Of a DNA stretch of 64,000 nucleotides, positions 1 through 9,073 are shown piece after piece. The notes under the pieces were generated by a model. That model searched no databases, was not told the DNA's origin, and saw nothing but the letters and a program-made list of their open reading frames with translations. Source of the stretch: Lachnospiraceae bacterium RM5 (GTDB lineage: Bacteria > Bacillota > Clostridia > Lachnospirales > Lachnospiraceae); assembly GCA_900110975.1 (NCBI GenBank), contig FOFK01000005.1, positions 71,595 through 135,594 of the forward strand. Direction: 5' to 3'. A program made the translations under genes and the position numbers. Each line of letters opens with the position of its first letter. Position 1 is the stretch's first letter.

Positions 1-313
1 TAATTCTGAAGTCAGCGCTAAGATCAATTACCTTAACTTTTTTTAATACTTCTTCATTTATAATCTTTGAGCAGAGTCCCTGAGGTGTAGCTGTAAAAAT
101 AACATCTACTTTATTTGCAAGTTCATCTATATTATCATCTAAACACTTATCATCAACTATCTGAAACATATTTTGAAATACTTCATAATACTTCTTATCT
201 ATATAACTTCTAGAACCATACCATTCCACCTTTGCATTTTTATGAGATGAAATAAGTCTTACTATTTCAGCTCCTGCATATCCTGTCGAACCTATAATTC
301 CAACTTTAATCAT
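1..313 (-). CDS. argC: N-acetyl-gamma-glutamyl-phosphate reductase (partial, N-terminal part)
   Basis: Reading the minus strand from the ATG at 313 gives about 104 residues before the window edge cuts the gene. The N-terminus has the nucleotide-binding pattern GIIGSTGYAG (residues 5-14) and later ATPQGL and DLSADFR, all characteristic of ArgC. The enzyme makes N-acetylglutamate semialdehyde with NADPH in cytoplasmic arginine biosynthesis. It is divergent from argG, which fits shared arginine control. The C-terminal catalytic half lies outside the window. Confidence 0.93.
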   Translation of the reverse strand, partial: MIKVGIIGSTGYAGAEIVRLISSHKNAKVEWYGSRSYIDKKYYEVFQNMFQIVDDKCLDDNIDELANKVDVIFTATPQGLCSKIINEEVLKKVKVIDLSADFRI

Positions 314-364
314 ATTATTTCCTTCTTTCCTTATCAGTTTATTTTTATAAAAATGAAAATACAG

Positions 365-397
365 TGCATATTATACATTTTTTATGCATAATATGCA
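365..397. promoter_or_regulatory. inverted repeat between argC and argG, possible ArgR site
   Basis: TGCATATTAT (365-374) is repeated as its exact reverse complement ATAATATGCA (388-397) across a 13-base spacer, about 50 bases upstream of the argC start. The right half also contains the short palindrome TGCATAATATGCA. It resembles an ARG-box-like operator, but the match is looser than at 545-558, so the ArgR assignment is inference. Confidence 0.4.
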
Positions 398-476
398 ATA
401 GAATTATACACAATATTATTTTTAAATTTTCTTATATTTTTGTTTATAAATTTCATATAATTTTGTTTATTTGCCA

Positions 477-505
477 TTGACGATTATTTCATATTATTGT
501 ACACT
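477..505 (+). promoter_or_regulatory. predicted argG promoter
   Basis: TTGACG (477-482) and TACACT (500-505) are separated by exactly 17 bases, a good sigma-A type promoter. The expected start of transcription near 512 places the tandem ARG boxes just downstream, where bound repressor would block transcription. Confidence 0.6.
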
Positions 506-524
506 AATTACAGTGTTATGCTGT

Positions 525-558
525 TGCATAAATATAAAATTTTATGAATAAATATTCA
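525..558 (+). promoter_or_regulatory. tandem ARG boxes (ArgR operator) in the argG leader
   Basis: TGAATAAATATTCA (545-558) is a perfect palindrome matching the core of the Bacillus/Clostridium ARG box. A second, weaker copy, TGCATAAATATAAA, sits at 525-538, with centres 20 bases apart. Tandem boxes about two helical turns apart are typical for a hexameric ArgR. A strong ribosome binding site (AGGAGGT, 564-570) follows immediately. Confidence 0.65.
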
Positions 559-575
559 CACCTAGGAGGTCTTTT

Positions 576-1808
576 ATGAAAGAAAAAGTTGTTTTAGCTT
601 ATTCAGGCGGATTGGATACTACTGCTATTATCCCTTGGTTAAAAGAAAATTTTAACTATGACGTAGTTTGTTGCTGTATAAACTGTGGACAGGGAAATGA
701 ATTAGACGGATTAGAAGAACGTGCAAAAGCATGTGGTGCTGCTAAACTTTATATTGAAGATATAACAGATGAATTCTGCGAAGATTATATTATGCCATGT
801 GTTCAGGCAGGCGCAATTTATGAAAATAAATATTTACTTGGTACTTCTATGGCTCGTCCTGGAATTGCTAAGAAATTAGTTGAAATTGCCCGCAAAGAAG
901 GTGCTGTTGCTATTTGTCACGGTGCAACAGGTAAAGGAAATGACCAGATCAGATTTGAACTTGGTATCAAAGCTTTAGCTCCTGATATTAAAATCATTGC
1001 TCCATGGAGAATGACAGATATCTGGACATTACAGTCCAGAGAAGATGAGATTGAATATTGTGAAGCACATGGAATTCATCTTCCATTTTCTGATGATTCG
1101 AGCTACTCAAGAGATAGAAATATCTGGCATATTTCTCATGAAGGTCTTGAACTTGAAGATCCTGAAAATGCACCAAACTACGAACATCTTTTAGTTCTTG
1201 GTGTTACACCTGAAAAAGCTGTTGATGAACCTGAAGAAGTTACAATGACATTTGAAAAAGGTGTTCCTACTTCTATCAATGGTGTTCAGATGAAAGTTGC
1301 TGATATCATCACAAAATTAAACGAACTCGGCGGAAAACATGGTATCGGTATCATCGATATCGTTGAAAACCGTGTTGTTGGTATGAAATCAAGAGGTGTT
1401 TATGAAACACCAGGTGGAACAATCCTTATGGAAGCTCATGCCCAGCTTGAAGAATTAGTATTAGACAGAGATACTATGAAAGAAAAGAAAGATATCGGAA
1501 ATCACTTTGCACAGCTTGTTTATGAAGGAAAATGGTTTACACCACTTAGAGAAGCACTTCAGGCTTTCGTTGAAAAAACTCAGGAATATGTTACAGGTGA
1601 AGTTAAATTCAGACTTTACAAAGGAAATATTATTAAAGCTGGTACAACTTCTCCATATTCATTATATGACTCATCTCTTGCAAGCTTTACAACAGGTGAT
1701 TTATATGATCATCATGATGCAGACGGATTCATTACATTATTCGGTCTTCCATTAAAAGTTAGAGCTATGAAGATGAAAGAAGTTAAAACACTTAATAATA
1801 CAAAATAA
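576..1808 (+). CDS. argG: argininosuccinate synthase
   Basis: Cytoplasmic enzyme of arginine biosynthesis that joins citrulline and aspartate at the cost of ATP. The 410-residue protein has the PP-loop SGGLDT at residues 10-15 and the family blocks [10 protein letters not shown] and [11 protein letters not shown], and is full length for the family. The start is set by AGGAGGT six bases upstream of the ATG. No argH follows; a terminator does, so the gene is transcribed alone and divergently from argC. The ARG boxes at 525-558 point to repression by arginine. Confidence 0.98.
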   Translation: MKEKVVLAYSGGLDTTAIIPWLKENFNYDVVCCCINCGQGNELDGLEERAKACGAAKLYIEDITDEFCEDYIMPCVQAGAIYENKYLLGTSMARPGIAKKLVEIARKEGAVAICHGATGKGNDQIRFELGIKALAPDIKIIAPWRMTDIWTLQSREDEIEYCEAHGIHLPFSDDSSYSRDRNIWHISHEGLELEDPENAPNYEHLLVLGVTPEKAVDEPEEVTMTFEKGVPTSINGVQMKVADIITKLNELGGKHGIGIIDIVENRVVGMKSRGVYETPGGTILMEAHAQLEELVLDRDTMKEKKDIGNHFAQLVYEGKWFTPLREALQAFVEKTQEYVTGEVKFRLYKGNIIKAGTTSPYSLYDSSLASFTTGDLYDHHDADGFITLFGLPLKVRAMKMKEVKTLNNTK

Positions 1809-1837
1809 TAATACATAAAAATTCAATCATAATATTA

Positions 1838-1878
1838 TTATACCCTCTGTCTATTTGACAGAGGGTATTAATTTTTGT
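1838..1878 (+). terminator. rho-independent terminator of argG
   Basis: TACCCTCTGTC (1841-1851), a five-base loop and GACAGAGGGTA (1857-1867) form a perfect 11-bp stem that can extend by A-T pairs. A T-rich tail (ATTAATTTTT) follows. It lies 30 bases after the argG stop. Confidence 0.85.
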
Positions 1879-1971
1879 GGTATGTCATATGTAGGTTTAT
1901 TTATATCTTTCTGCCCTATATCTTCTTTTTGATATACTTTAATACCTTGATTTTTTTTATTTTTTCAAATA

Positions 1972-2158
1972 TTCCATCTATTTCATACCACTATCCTTTT
2001 TTAGATGGAACTTCCTTGTTTCTGAAATTTTTGCTTTTTCAAATTTTCCATCTATTTTACACCACCCCTACTTTTTAGATGGAACTTCTTTGTTTCAGAA
2101 ATTTTTGTTTTCTTAAATATTCCATCTATTTCATACCACTACCCTTTTTTAGATGGAT
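1972..2158. repeat. three tandem 74-bp units, each an inverted repeat plus T-rich linker
   Basis: TTCCATCTA occurs at 1972, 2046 and 2120, exactly 74 bases apart. Each is followed after 21 bases by its reverse complement TAGATGGAA (2002, 2076; the third at 2150 ends in T). The remaining 35 bases are T/C-rich and partly conserved (CTTCCTTGTTTCTGAAATTT and variants). A partial linker precedes the first unit from about 1949. The array lies between the argG terminator and the convergent yfhO-like gene, so neither gene should transcribe it. No protein is supported here. See the similar 64-bp array at 56757-57112. Confidence 0.9.
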
Positions 2159-2161
2159 TTC

Positions 2162-2208
2162 CTAATCAAAAGAGCTCGCAGACACCATTTTAAGACTTCC
2201 ACGAGCTC
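2162..2208 (-). terminator. probable terminator of the yfhO-like gene (minus strand)
   Basis: GAGCTCG (2172-2178) and CGAGCTC (2202-2208) can form a 7-bp stem around a 23-base loop. Read on the minus strand it is followed by TCTTTTGATT. The long loop makes it weaker than the other terminators here. It is about 85 bases past the stop of the gene at 2293. Confidence 0.45.
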
Positions 2209-2292
2209 ATCAAACACATTATCAACATCACTGTTAACTACATTAACTGTATTAACTGCATACTATTTGCTTTATTATCAACTTCATCAACC

Positions 2293-5268
2293 TTATTCCA
2301 TCTCATTAATTTCCCTATATTTCTTATTAATAATCTGCAATGTAATGAGGATAATCAAAGATAATATTGATATTACAACACCTTCTTTAAATCCGGGATG
2401 TGTATATTTAAAGCTGATTTCATGATAACCTTTTGTAAGATATACACTTATAAAAGCATCTTTAAATCCATGGACATTTGCTTTTTTACCATCCACATAA
2501 ATTTCCCAGCCTTTATCATATGGAATTGATGTGAATAACAAGCCATCCTTTTCTACTTCTATTCTTCCTTCAAGGGATGTTGTTTCAAACTTTGTAAGTT
2601 CCATTGTATTGCTGCTTAACTTATTATATACATCATCATATTTCTCATCAAAATACTTATATGCATACATCTGGAAGCTTTTTACTTCACTATCTGTGGA
2701 TCTTACCGTAACACTGCATCCTTTTTCTACAACTCCAAGATCTACCATATGTGTCTGCTTCATGGAATTAAAGTTTTTAGTATCAATCTCAACCCCATCA
2801 CTATTTTCATATTCAACAGATATTGATTCAAGGGATGTTGTAAGATAAATTATCATATGTGTTTCTTCATCAGCTTCAACAGTTGCTTCATCACCAATAG
2901 TCATAACGCTTAATCTTTCGTAGAGACTATCCTGATTTCCTGTAATTGAGCGATAAAAACTATTTAAATTTTCAAATGGAATTGCATTTTCAATATCAAT
3001 CTTATTTTCAACAGATGAATCAAGCATAAATCCTAAAGGTAGATAATATTTATATTTATACAAATAATATTCTTTCTTAATACTTTCTTTGCTTTCATCT
3101 TCATCAGTATCAAGATAATCCGTTATTTCATATTCCTTTGTATTGACAAGGGAATAATTTGAATCATATATTTTTTGATTACTAAGCAGATATTTCACTG
3201 AAAGCATTGATGTCATTAATGGTGTTGCACCATAATAACCATAGGCATTCATTGAATCTTCCATTCCAACTGCACCATAAAAATCACTTATTGCTTTTGG
3301 CGCTGCTGATGAGAATATTGATGCACCATAATAACTTCCCCAGGATGCGTCATTTTTGGTTCTTCTTTCTTTTTTCTCAGTTCTGTAGAAAAGATCTTCA
3401 TCATTTTCCTTAGCCTCTTTTACCAAAGCATCCACAGCAACATTATCATTTAAATAAGCAGATCTTCCACAAGGTGCAAATCCGGTATTCTGGACATTTA
3501 CATATACTTCAGATATTGTAACAATGAGAAGCATATACATAATTATATTTGTATTAAATCTGTCGCTTTTCATTGTACATAAAACGATTCCGTAGAATAC
3601 AAGAAATGCTATGCTTGTATAAATAATTATTGCCTTATAATCATCAGAAACAAACATTTCTTCTATGATAAGCACTAAAAATATTGCACCTGCAAGCACT
3701 TCATATATCTGCTTTGATGGCACATCCTCTATATTTTTCAAAGCTTCAAAAGAAATAACCAAAACAATAAATATATAGATAAATGATTCTCTTGCTGGAA
3801 GAGAATTTGGATAATGGAAACCATGCCATATATAGTTTGGAATATTTGTACTAAAGCTTACTAAAAGTATTGCCCACAAAGCAACTTTTCCTATTTTTTC
3901 TTTTATCTTTATCTTTGTATTTAACAGATACAATGGCAATAATAAAAAGATAAGCATTGTACAATAAAGGTTTGGATTATGAGCAGAAAAAATATCCAGC
4001 TCCACATCCATTAAAGATCTTGAAACCATTTCTAATACTGAGAAATAATTCTGTATATCTTTTGGAAACTCAAAATCATTTGAAGCTGTTGATTTCAAAT
4101 TCATATATGCAGGCAGGAAATTAAATGCCGCGATACCACCTGCTATCAAAGAATACATTATAAAATTACCAATAGTTTTTATATTCTTTTTAAAATCATC
4201 TGTAAGCACAAGATATGCATAATATAACACACAGAAAATACATATCATAATCGCAATATAATAATTTGAAATAATGGCAAGCGCAAGAGAAATAACATAA
4301 AGAAGGCATTTTTTCTCTTTTACCAATCTTTCAAGTCCAAGAATAATTATTGGGAGTAAACAAATACAGTCTAACCACATTATATTCCAGGAATATGCAA
4401 TCATATAAGATGACATCGCATAAAATATTGATATTGCAGGTACTATCATTTTCTTTGTTTTAAAATGATTTACAAGGTATATTGCAAAACAAAGTGAAGC
4501 CAGAGATGTTTTTAAAAGTATAAATGTATTTATAACTTCAGGTAAATGAATAGGATCCACCATGGCAATAAAGAAATTTGTTGGGGATGCAAGGTAATAT
4601 GCATAAAGCGAAGGCATTCCCGTTCCAAGTCCTATGTGCCATGAATACATTATGGATTCATGATTTTTTAACTTCGAATACATTTCCCTTAAAAACGGAA
4701 GATACTGATGATAACAGTCACTCTTTAAATATGTATTATCCCCGAATGGATATATTTTTCTTGAATAATAAACAAAAATTAATATTATTAAAGGAATGAT
4801 AAAAGAAAGTATATATGCCATATTTTCTTTTATTGTTTCAAGAATTCCCTGTTCTTTTTTATTATTTTTGTTAAATATAAAGAATTTACTTAATACGTAA
4901 TTAATTATAATTACAAAAACTGCTGCAACGACTTTTGCAAGTATATCATTTGCACCAAGTAAAATTGCTACCACATAAATAAATACAAGATTAAAGATTA
5001 ATGATGCAAATCTGGCAGAAACGAATCCTAAAAATTCAGCTAAAACCACATTAAGACTTTTTTTTCTGCTGTTAAAAACATATATTTTATTTGTAATAAA
5101 AGCAAATATAACTGCAACTGTCCACGATATGAAATTTGCAATCATTATATTTATGCCAAATTTTCTTAATATAATATATGTAATAAAATCTATTAAAGTT
5201 GTGATAACTCCAAAAATAAGATATAGAATAGTTTCTTTATTAAGGAACTTTTTAAGCATCTTTTCCAT
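2293..5268 (-). CDS. GtrA-like flippase domain fused to YfhO-family GT-C glycosyltransferase
   Basis: 991-residue integral membrane protein. Residues about 10-135 form a four-helix GtrA/GtcA-like domain (starting YLIFGVITTLIDFITYIIL). From about 150 onward it is a YfhO-family multi-pass protein (family signatures near SDCYHQYLPFLREM and GLGTGMPSLYAYYLAS) with an extracytoplasmic C-terminal domain. In Bacillus, GtcA is thought to flip the undecaprenyl-phosphate sugar made by CsbB and YfhO to transfer it to lipoteichoic acid. Here the last two steps are in one polypeptide. The start has AGAAAGGA seven bases upstream and overlaps the GT2 gene by 17 bases, suggesting translational coupling. The acceptor polymer is not known. 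Confidence 0.88.
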   Translation of the reverse strand: MEKMLKKFLNKETILYLIFGVITTLIDFITYIILRKFGINIMIANFISWTVAVIFAFITNKIYVFNSRKKSLNVVLAEFLGFVSARFASLIFNLVFIYVVAILLGANDILAKVVAAVFVIIINYVLSKFFIFNKNNKKEQGILETIKENMAYILSFIIPLIILIFVYYSRKIYPFGDNTYLKSDCYHQYLPFLREMYSKLKNHESIMYSWHIGLGTGMPSLYAYYLASPTNFFIAMVDPIHLPEVINTFILLKTSLASLCFAIYLVNHFKTKKMIVPAISIFYAMSSYMIAYSWNIMWLDCICLLPIIILGLERLVKEKKCLLYVISLALAIISNYYIAIMICIFCVLYYAYLVLTDDFKKNIKTIGNFIMYSLIAGGIAAFNFLPAYMNLKSTASNDFEFPKDIQNYFSVLEMVSRSLMDVELDIFSAHNPNLYCTMLIFLLLPLYLLNTKIKIKEKIGKVALWAILLVSFSTNIPNYIWHGFHYPNSLPARESFIYIFIVLVISFEALKNIEDVPSKQIYEVLAGAIFLVLIIEEMFVSDDYKAIIIYTSIAFLVFYGIVLCTMKSDRFNTNIIMYMLLIVTISEVYVNVQNTGFAPCGRSAYLNDNVAVDALVKEAKENDEDLFYRTEKKERRTKNDASWGSYYGASIFSSAAPKAISDFYGAVGMEDSMNAYGYYGATPLMTSMLSVKYLLSNQKIYDSNYSLVNTKEYEITDYLDTDEDESKESIKKEYYLYKYKYYLPLGFMLDSSVENKIDIENAIPFENLNSFYRSITGNQDSLYERLSVMTIGDEATVEADEETHMIIYLTTSLESISVEYENSDGVEIDTKNFNSMKQTHMVDLGVVEKGCSVTVRSTDSEVKSFQMYAYKYFDEKYDDVYNKLSSNTMELTKFETTSLEGRIEVEKDGLLFTSIPYDKGWEIYVDGKKANVHGFKDAFISVYLTKGYHEISFKYTHPGFKEGVVISILSLIILITLQIINKKYREINEME

Positions 5269-6235
5269 TTTTTATTCCTTTCTGCACGTCAAACCCATTA
5301 GAATTAATATTATCAATATTAGTATATTTTGTTATATATAAAGGCCTGTCTTTTGCTTCAACATAAATATGACCTAAATATGCTCCCAGCAAACCTATTG
5401 AAAATTCTATTATTCCTCCCAAAAATAATACCGCTGATAAAGTTGTAACATATCCCGGCACCACAATTCCATAAATACATGTCTGGATTAATGTCGCTAT
5501 GATATATATAAACGCAAAAAAAGATATTAAAAATCCGCATAATGTCACAAGTTTAAGGGGTGCAAGGGAAAATGCAGTTATTCCATCTACCGCATATTTA
5601 AACAGACTCCAGAAACTCCATTTTGAAGAACCTATTGTTCTTTCAACATTTTCATATGGAATCCATTTTTTCTTAAATCCAACCCATTCAAAAATTCCCT
5701 TTGAAAATCTTTGGGATTCAGATAATGAAAGCACCGCATCAACCATCTGCCTTGACATTATACGATAATCAACAACGCCTCTTTCTAATTTAACATCTGT
5801 TATTTTGTTACTAAGACGGTAAAACATTTTTGAAAAAGCATTTCTTACAGGTGACTCGCCTTTTCTGTCCACTCTTCTTGCAGCAACACAATCATAGCCC
5901 TCTTCTATTCCATTTATCATATCAATAATCAATTTGGGAGGATGTTGTAAATCTGCATCCATAATAATGACATAGTCTGCAGATGAATTTTTAAGTCCCG
6001 CATACATCCCTGCTTCTTTTCCAAAATTCCTTGAAAATGATATATAATATACGTCTCTATTGTTTGCCAGGTTCATCAATTTTTCTAATGTTTTATCTTT
6101 ACTTCCATCATCAATGAAAATAAATTTAAAAGAATAATCTTTTATGGAATCTGTAATTTTTTTAGTCTCTTCATAAAAAATATCGATTCCTTCTTCTTCA
6201 TTGTAACATGGAACAATTATCTCAACCGACTTCAT
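5252..6235 (-). CDS. family 2 glycosyltransferase, CsbB/GtrB-like polyprenyl-phosphate sugar synthase
   Basis: 327 residues. The N-terminal GT-A domain shows VPCYNEEEG (about 9-17), DDGSKDKT and the DxD-type motif DADLQHPP. Two C-terminal membrane spans follow (around 227-255 and 263-290). This is the layout of DPM1/CsbB/GtrB enzymes, which put a sugar from a nucleotide donor onto undecaprenyl phosphate on the inner membrane face. It lies directly upstream of the GtrA-YfhO fusion. GAGGTG four bases before the ATG sets the start. The sugar cannot be read from sequence. Confidence 0.92.
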   Translation of the reverse strand: MKSVEIIVPCYNEEEGIDIFYEETKKITDSIKDYSFKFIFIDDGSKDKTLEKLMNLANNRDVYYISFSRNFGKEAGMYAGLKNSSADYVIIMDADLQHPPKLIIDMINGIEEGYDCVAARRVDRKGESPVRNAFSKMFYRLSNKITDVKLERGVVDYRIMSRQMVDAVLSLSESQRFSKGIFEWVGFKKKWIPYENVERTIGSSKWSFWSLFKYAVDGITAFSLAPLKLVTLCGFLISFFAFIYIIATLIQTCIYGIVVPGYVTTLSAVLFLGGIIEFSIGLLGAYLGHIYVEAKDRPLYITKYTNIDNINSNGFDVQKGIKNGKDA

Positions 6236-6291
6236 TTTTCACCTCGAAATCCTGAATAAATATCTTAAATAAATAATCCATAATTTATATT

Positions 6292-8715
6292 TTAATTGTT
6301 CTTATATAAATTAAGTTTAAATTTATCTCTTACTTCCTTTAATACCCTGTCTATCGGAAGACCTACAACATTATTGTAATCGCCTTCAATCTTTTCAATA
6401 TATTTTCCAAAAATCCCCTGAATCGCATATGCTCCTGCTTTATCCATAGGTTCTTTTGTTTTAATATATTCATCAATCTGTTTTTTATTTATCTTCCTTA
6501 CAAAAACTTCAGTCTTTTCAGCAAATACTTCTTTTTTTATTTTATCACCAATTGCATAAATTATTGTAACGCCTGTATAAACCTCATGTTTTTTTCCCTG
6601 AATCATTGAAAGCATCTTCCTTGCATCACCTGCATTTTTAGGTTTTCCAAGTATTTTATTATCGCAAGATACCACAGTATCAGCACCAATAATAAGTTTA
6701 TTTTTTATTTCTTCAGATTTTTCAAGGACATCTAAAGCCTTCTGGTTTGATAATTCTTTTACAACTTCTTCAGGTATGTCACTACTTACTTTTTCTTCTT
6801 TATCACTAACCTTTGTAGTAAATGAAATCCCTGCATTTGTAAGAATATCCTTACGTCTTGGAGACTGTGATGCAAGAATAATTTCCACATTATCCTCTTC
6901 TTCAATATCCTTACTTTCAAGAACAAGTACGCTTCTTGGTGGAACCTTAACAGTTCTTGCAATCTTCATTTTTCCATTATCTATAACTGCATAATAATCT
7001 TCATCCGTAGAAAAAACCTGCTTCCATTCCTTATTTTTTCCTGCAAGTGGAAGACCTAACTTTTTCTCTTCCCAATGCATATTATAGGCAATATATAAAT
7101 TTTCCTCTTCAGGTTTATGGAATGCTCTTGGATATCTTCCATTTAACATATATGCAAATTGTCTTGATAACACATCAAATAACAATATCCATGTTCTATC
7201 TGAATGATATGAAATATCAGGCATTCCAAGGGAATAATAATCATTACCTTCTAATGGAGCATCCAAATGAAGCACTTTTCTTTCTTTTCTGAATTTAACA
7301 AGGAATTTAAAAAATTCTAATATGTCTTCATTCTTTTTTGTAAGTCTCCAATCAAGATATGATACCTCATTATCCTGACAATAAGGATTATTATTTCCAT
7401 TACAGCTGTTTCCAAATTCATCACCGGCATAAATAAGTGGTGCACCCTGACTTAACATTACAAAAGATAATGCATTTTTTATCTGTCTTCTTCTAAGTTT
7501 AATAACATTTTGTTTCTTTGTAACACCTTCAAAGCCACAGTTCCAGCTGTTATTATCTTCTATACCGTCTCTATTATATTCACCATTACTTTCATTATGT
7601 TTTCCATCATAAGAAACCATATCCATAAGAGTAAATGTGTCGTTATTTGCAATATAATTTATCTGCTGGGCATATTTCTTATTGTATCTGACTCTGTAAG
7701 CCATATCCATAACCTGCCCCTCATCACCCTTAAGGAATTTTCTGGCAGTATTCATAAATACCCTGTTACATTCACCAAGATGTTTTTCCCTTGAAAAATC
7801 ATCATTATCAAAACCAAGACTTATTATTTTTACATCAGATAAATATGGATCAGCACTTATTGCTCCTCTTATATCATCACTCATATTGCAATGAATTCCG
7901 TCAATATGATAATTTATCACCCAATATCTGAAACAGTCTATCATATATGTTGGTGTAATGTTTTTATCAAAACAAAATTCCATGCATACTTCTATGCCAT
8001 TTTTATGAAGCTCTTTAACCATAGTTTTAAATTCATGTATGGCACCCTTTGGAGTCTTTGTATTTGAATATGATACCTTTGGCATCATATAATCAGAATC
8101 TGTATATCCCCAGTAATTTACTCTTTTATTTTTCTCTGTACCCTTTTCATTAAAATCATAGGCTGGCATAAGCTCAACCATTGTAATTCCAAGAGATTTT
8201 AAATAATCTATTTTCTCAATGATTCCACCAAAGGTTCCTTTTTTTCTAACCTTTGAAAATCTGTGCATGGTAAAACCTCTCACGTGAAGTCTGTAAATTA
8301 TGGTATCAGAAAAACTAATGAGAGGTCTTTCATCATTATCCCACTTAAACTTATCCATGAATACAGATGATGTCTTAATTTCTCTGCAATTCTCTCCAAA
8401 CACACCACTTCCATTAATAAGCTTGGCATATGGATCTGTTACTATTTCTTTTCCAATTCTGTAATTATAATCAAAATCCCCAATTTTTATGCCTGATACA
8501 ACCATTGCATACACCTTGCCAAACATCATGTTTTCTGTAAAAGGAATTTCAAATACAATTTTTCTTGTACCCTTCTCATAAAAAACAGCACTACATCTTG
8601 GTCTGTCATTATTAGAAATAAGGACAGCAAAATTAATGCCATCTTTGACTTTAGTGGCACCAAGTAACATAGGATCTCCAATTTTAACCTTATAGCTTAA
8701 TTTATCTGAATTCAA
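6292..8715 (-). CDS. degenerate GH13 glycogen-debranching-like protein fused to Maf nucleotide pyrophosphatase
   Basis: 807 residues in one open frame. Residues 1-608 align along their length with the intact GlgX at 49281-51380, but GH13 region I DVVFNH is EFCFDK (246-251), the nucleophile block GFRFDLA is GIHCNMS (N277 for Asp), the acid/base block AEAWD is SLGFD, and about 60 residues between regions I and II are missing. It is probably not hydrolytic. Residues 609-807 are a complete Maf domain (ASQSPRR, IIGADTVV, EVYTGVT, GAYAIQG), a nucleoside triphosphate pyrophosphatase family linked to septum control. The start appears to be TTG with AGAGGT seven bases upstream. A possible internal GTG start at 6888, after AAGAGG, could also give free Maf. 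The fusion could be real or an assembly error; I see no broken frame. Confidence 0.85.
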   Translation of the reverse strand: MNSDKLSYKVKIGDPMLLGATKVKDGINFAVLISNNDRPRCSAVFYEKGTRKIVFEIPFTENMMFGKVYAMVVSGIKIGDFDYNYRIGKEIVTDPYAKLINGSGVFGENCREIKTSSVFMDKFKWDNDERPLISFSDTIIYRLHVRGFTMHRFSKVRKKGTFGGIIEKIDYLKSLGITMVELMPAYDFNEKGTEKNKRVNYWGYTDSDYMMPKVSYSNTKTPKGAIHEFKTMVKELHKNGIEVCMEFCFDKNITPTYMIDCFRYWVINYHIDGIHCNMSDDIRGAISADPYLSDVKIISLGFDNDDFSREKHLGECNRVFMNTARKFLKGDEGQVMDMAYRVRYNKKYAQQINYIANNDTFTLMDMVSYDGKHNESNGEYNRDGIEDNNSWNCGFEGVTKKQNVIKLRRRQIKNALSFVMLSQGAPLIYAGDEFGNSCNGNNNPYCQDNEVSYLDWRLTKKNEDILEFFKFLVKFRKERKVLHLDAPLEGNDYYSLGMPDISYHSDRTWILLFDVLSRQFAYMLNGRYPRAFHKPEEENLYIAYNMHWEEKKLGLPLAGKNKEWKQVFSTDEDYYAVIDNGKMKIARTVKVPPRSVLVLESKDIEEEDNVEIILASQSPRRKDILTNAGISFTTKVSDKEEKVSSDIPEEVVKELSNQKALDVLEKSEEIKNKLIIGADTVVSCDNKILGKPKNAGDARKMLSMIQGKKHEVYTGVTIIYAIGDKIKKEVFAEKTEVFVRKINKKQIDEYIKTKEPMDKAGAYAIQGIFGKYIEKIEGDYNNVVGLPIDRVLKEVRDKFKLNLYKNN

Positions 8716-8753
8716 ATCAATTACCTCTCATTGGAATTTGCTCTAGTTTCTTA

Positions 8754-8924
8754 GACTTATTGTAGACGTTATAAGCTACGATGCGGCATCGCCGCATCAT
8801 ATTTGTATAAAAAATTGCTCTTGCAAGTAACGACTTGCAAAGACAATTTTTTATACAAATTATGTATGCCACTTATGTGGCATACGTACTTATAAATCAT
8901 GTTTATAACTCACACCAATAAGTC
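8754..8924. repeat. 171-bp multi-arm palindrome (cruciform-like element)
   Basis: In the 358-base gap between two divergent genes. The outer stem is GACTTATTG (8754-8762) with CAATAAGTC (8916-8924), continued by TTATAAG (8769-8775) with CTTATAA (8889-8895). Inside are three hairpins: GATGCGGC/GCCGCATC (8780-8798, 3-base loop); a 17-bp arm ATTTGTATAAAAAATTG (8801-8817) with its complement (8844-8860) enclosing an inner TTGCAAGT/ACTTGCAA stem; and GTATGCCAC/GTGGCATAC (8864-8885, 4-base loop). No coding potential is seen. The type of element is unknown; it could be a small non-autonomous mobile element or a structured RNA. Confidence 0.8.
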
Positions 8925-9009
8925 ACCTAGTAATTTACGCATTTGTAGAATATTATAAAGCAAATTTGCCTTATAAACAAGGAAATCGTAAATAATTTAG
9001 AGATTGTTA

Positions 9010-9037
9010 TTGAAAAATAACAAATTTTCTGTAAAAT
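9010..9037 (+). promoter_or_regulatory. possible promoter of the ABC-F gene
   Basis: TTGAAA (9010-9015) and TAAAAT (9032-9037) are 16 bases apart, about 40 bases upstream of the start codon. The -35 is a moderate match, so this is tentative. Confidence 0.4.
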
Positions 9038-9073
9038 TATATCTGTACAAAAAAATCGAAATGAGGTTCTTTT

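Noticed and set aside
1875-2425. Small plus-strand reading frames across the 74-bp repeats
   Set aside because: They are repeat-derived, rich in Phe/Tyr/Ser from T-rich DNA, have no ribosome binding site and resemble no protein family.
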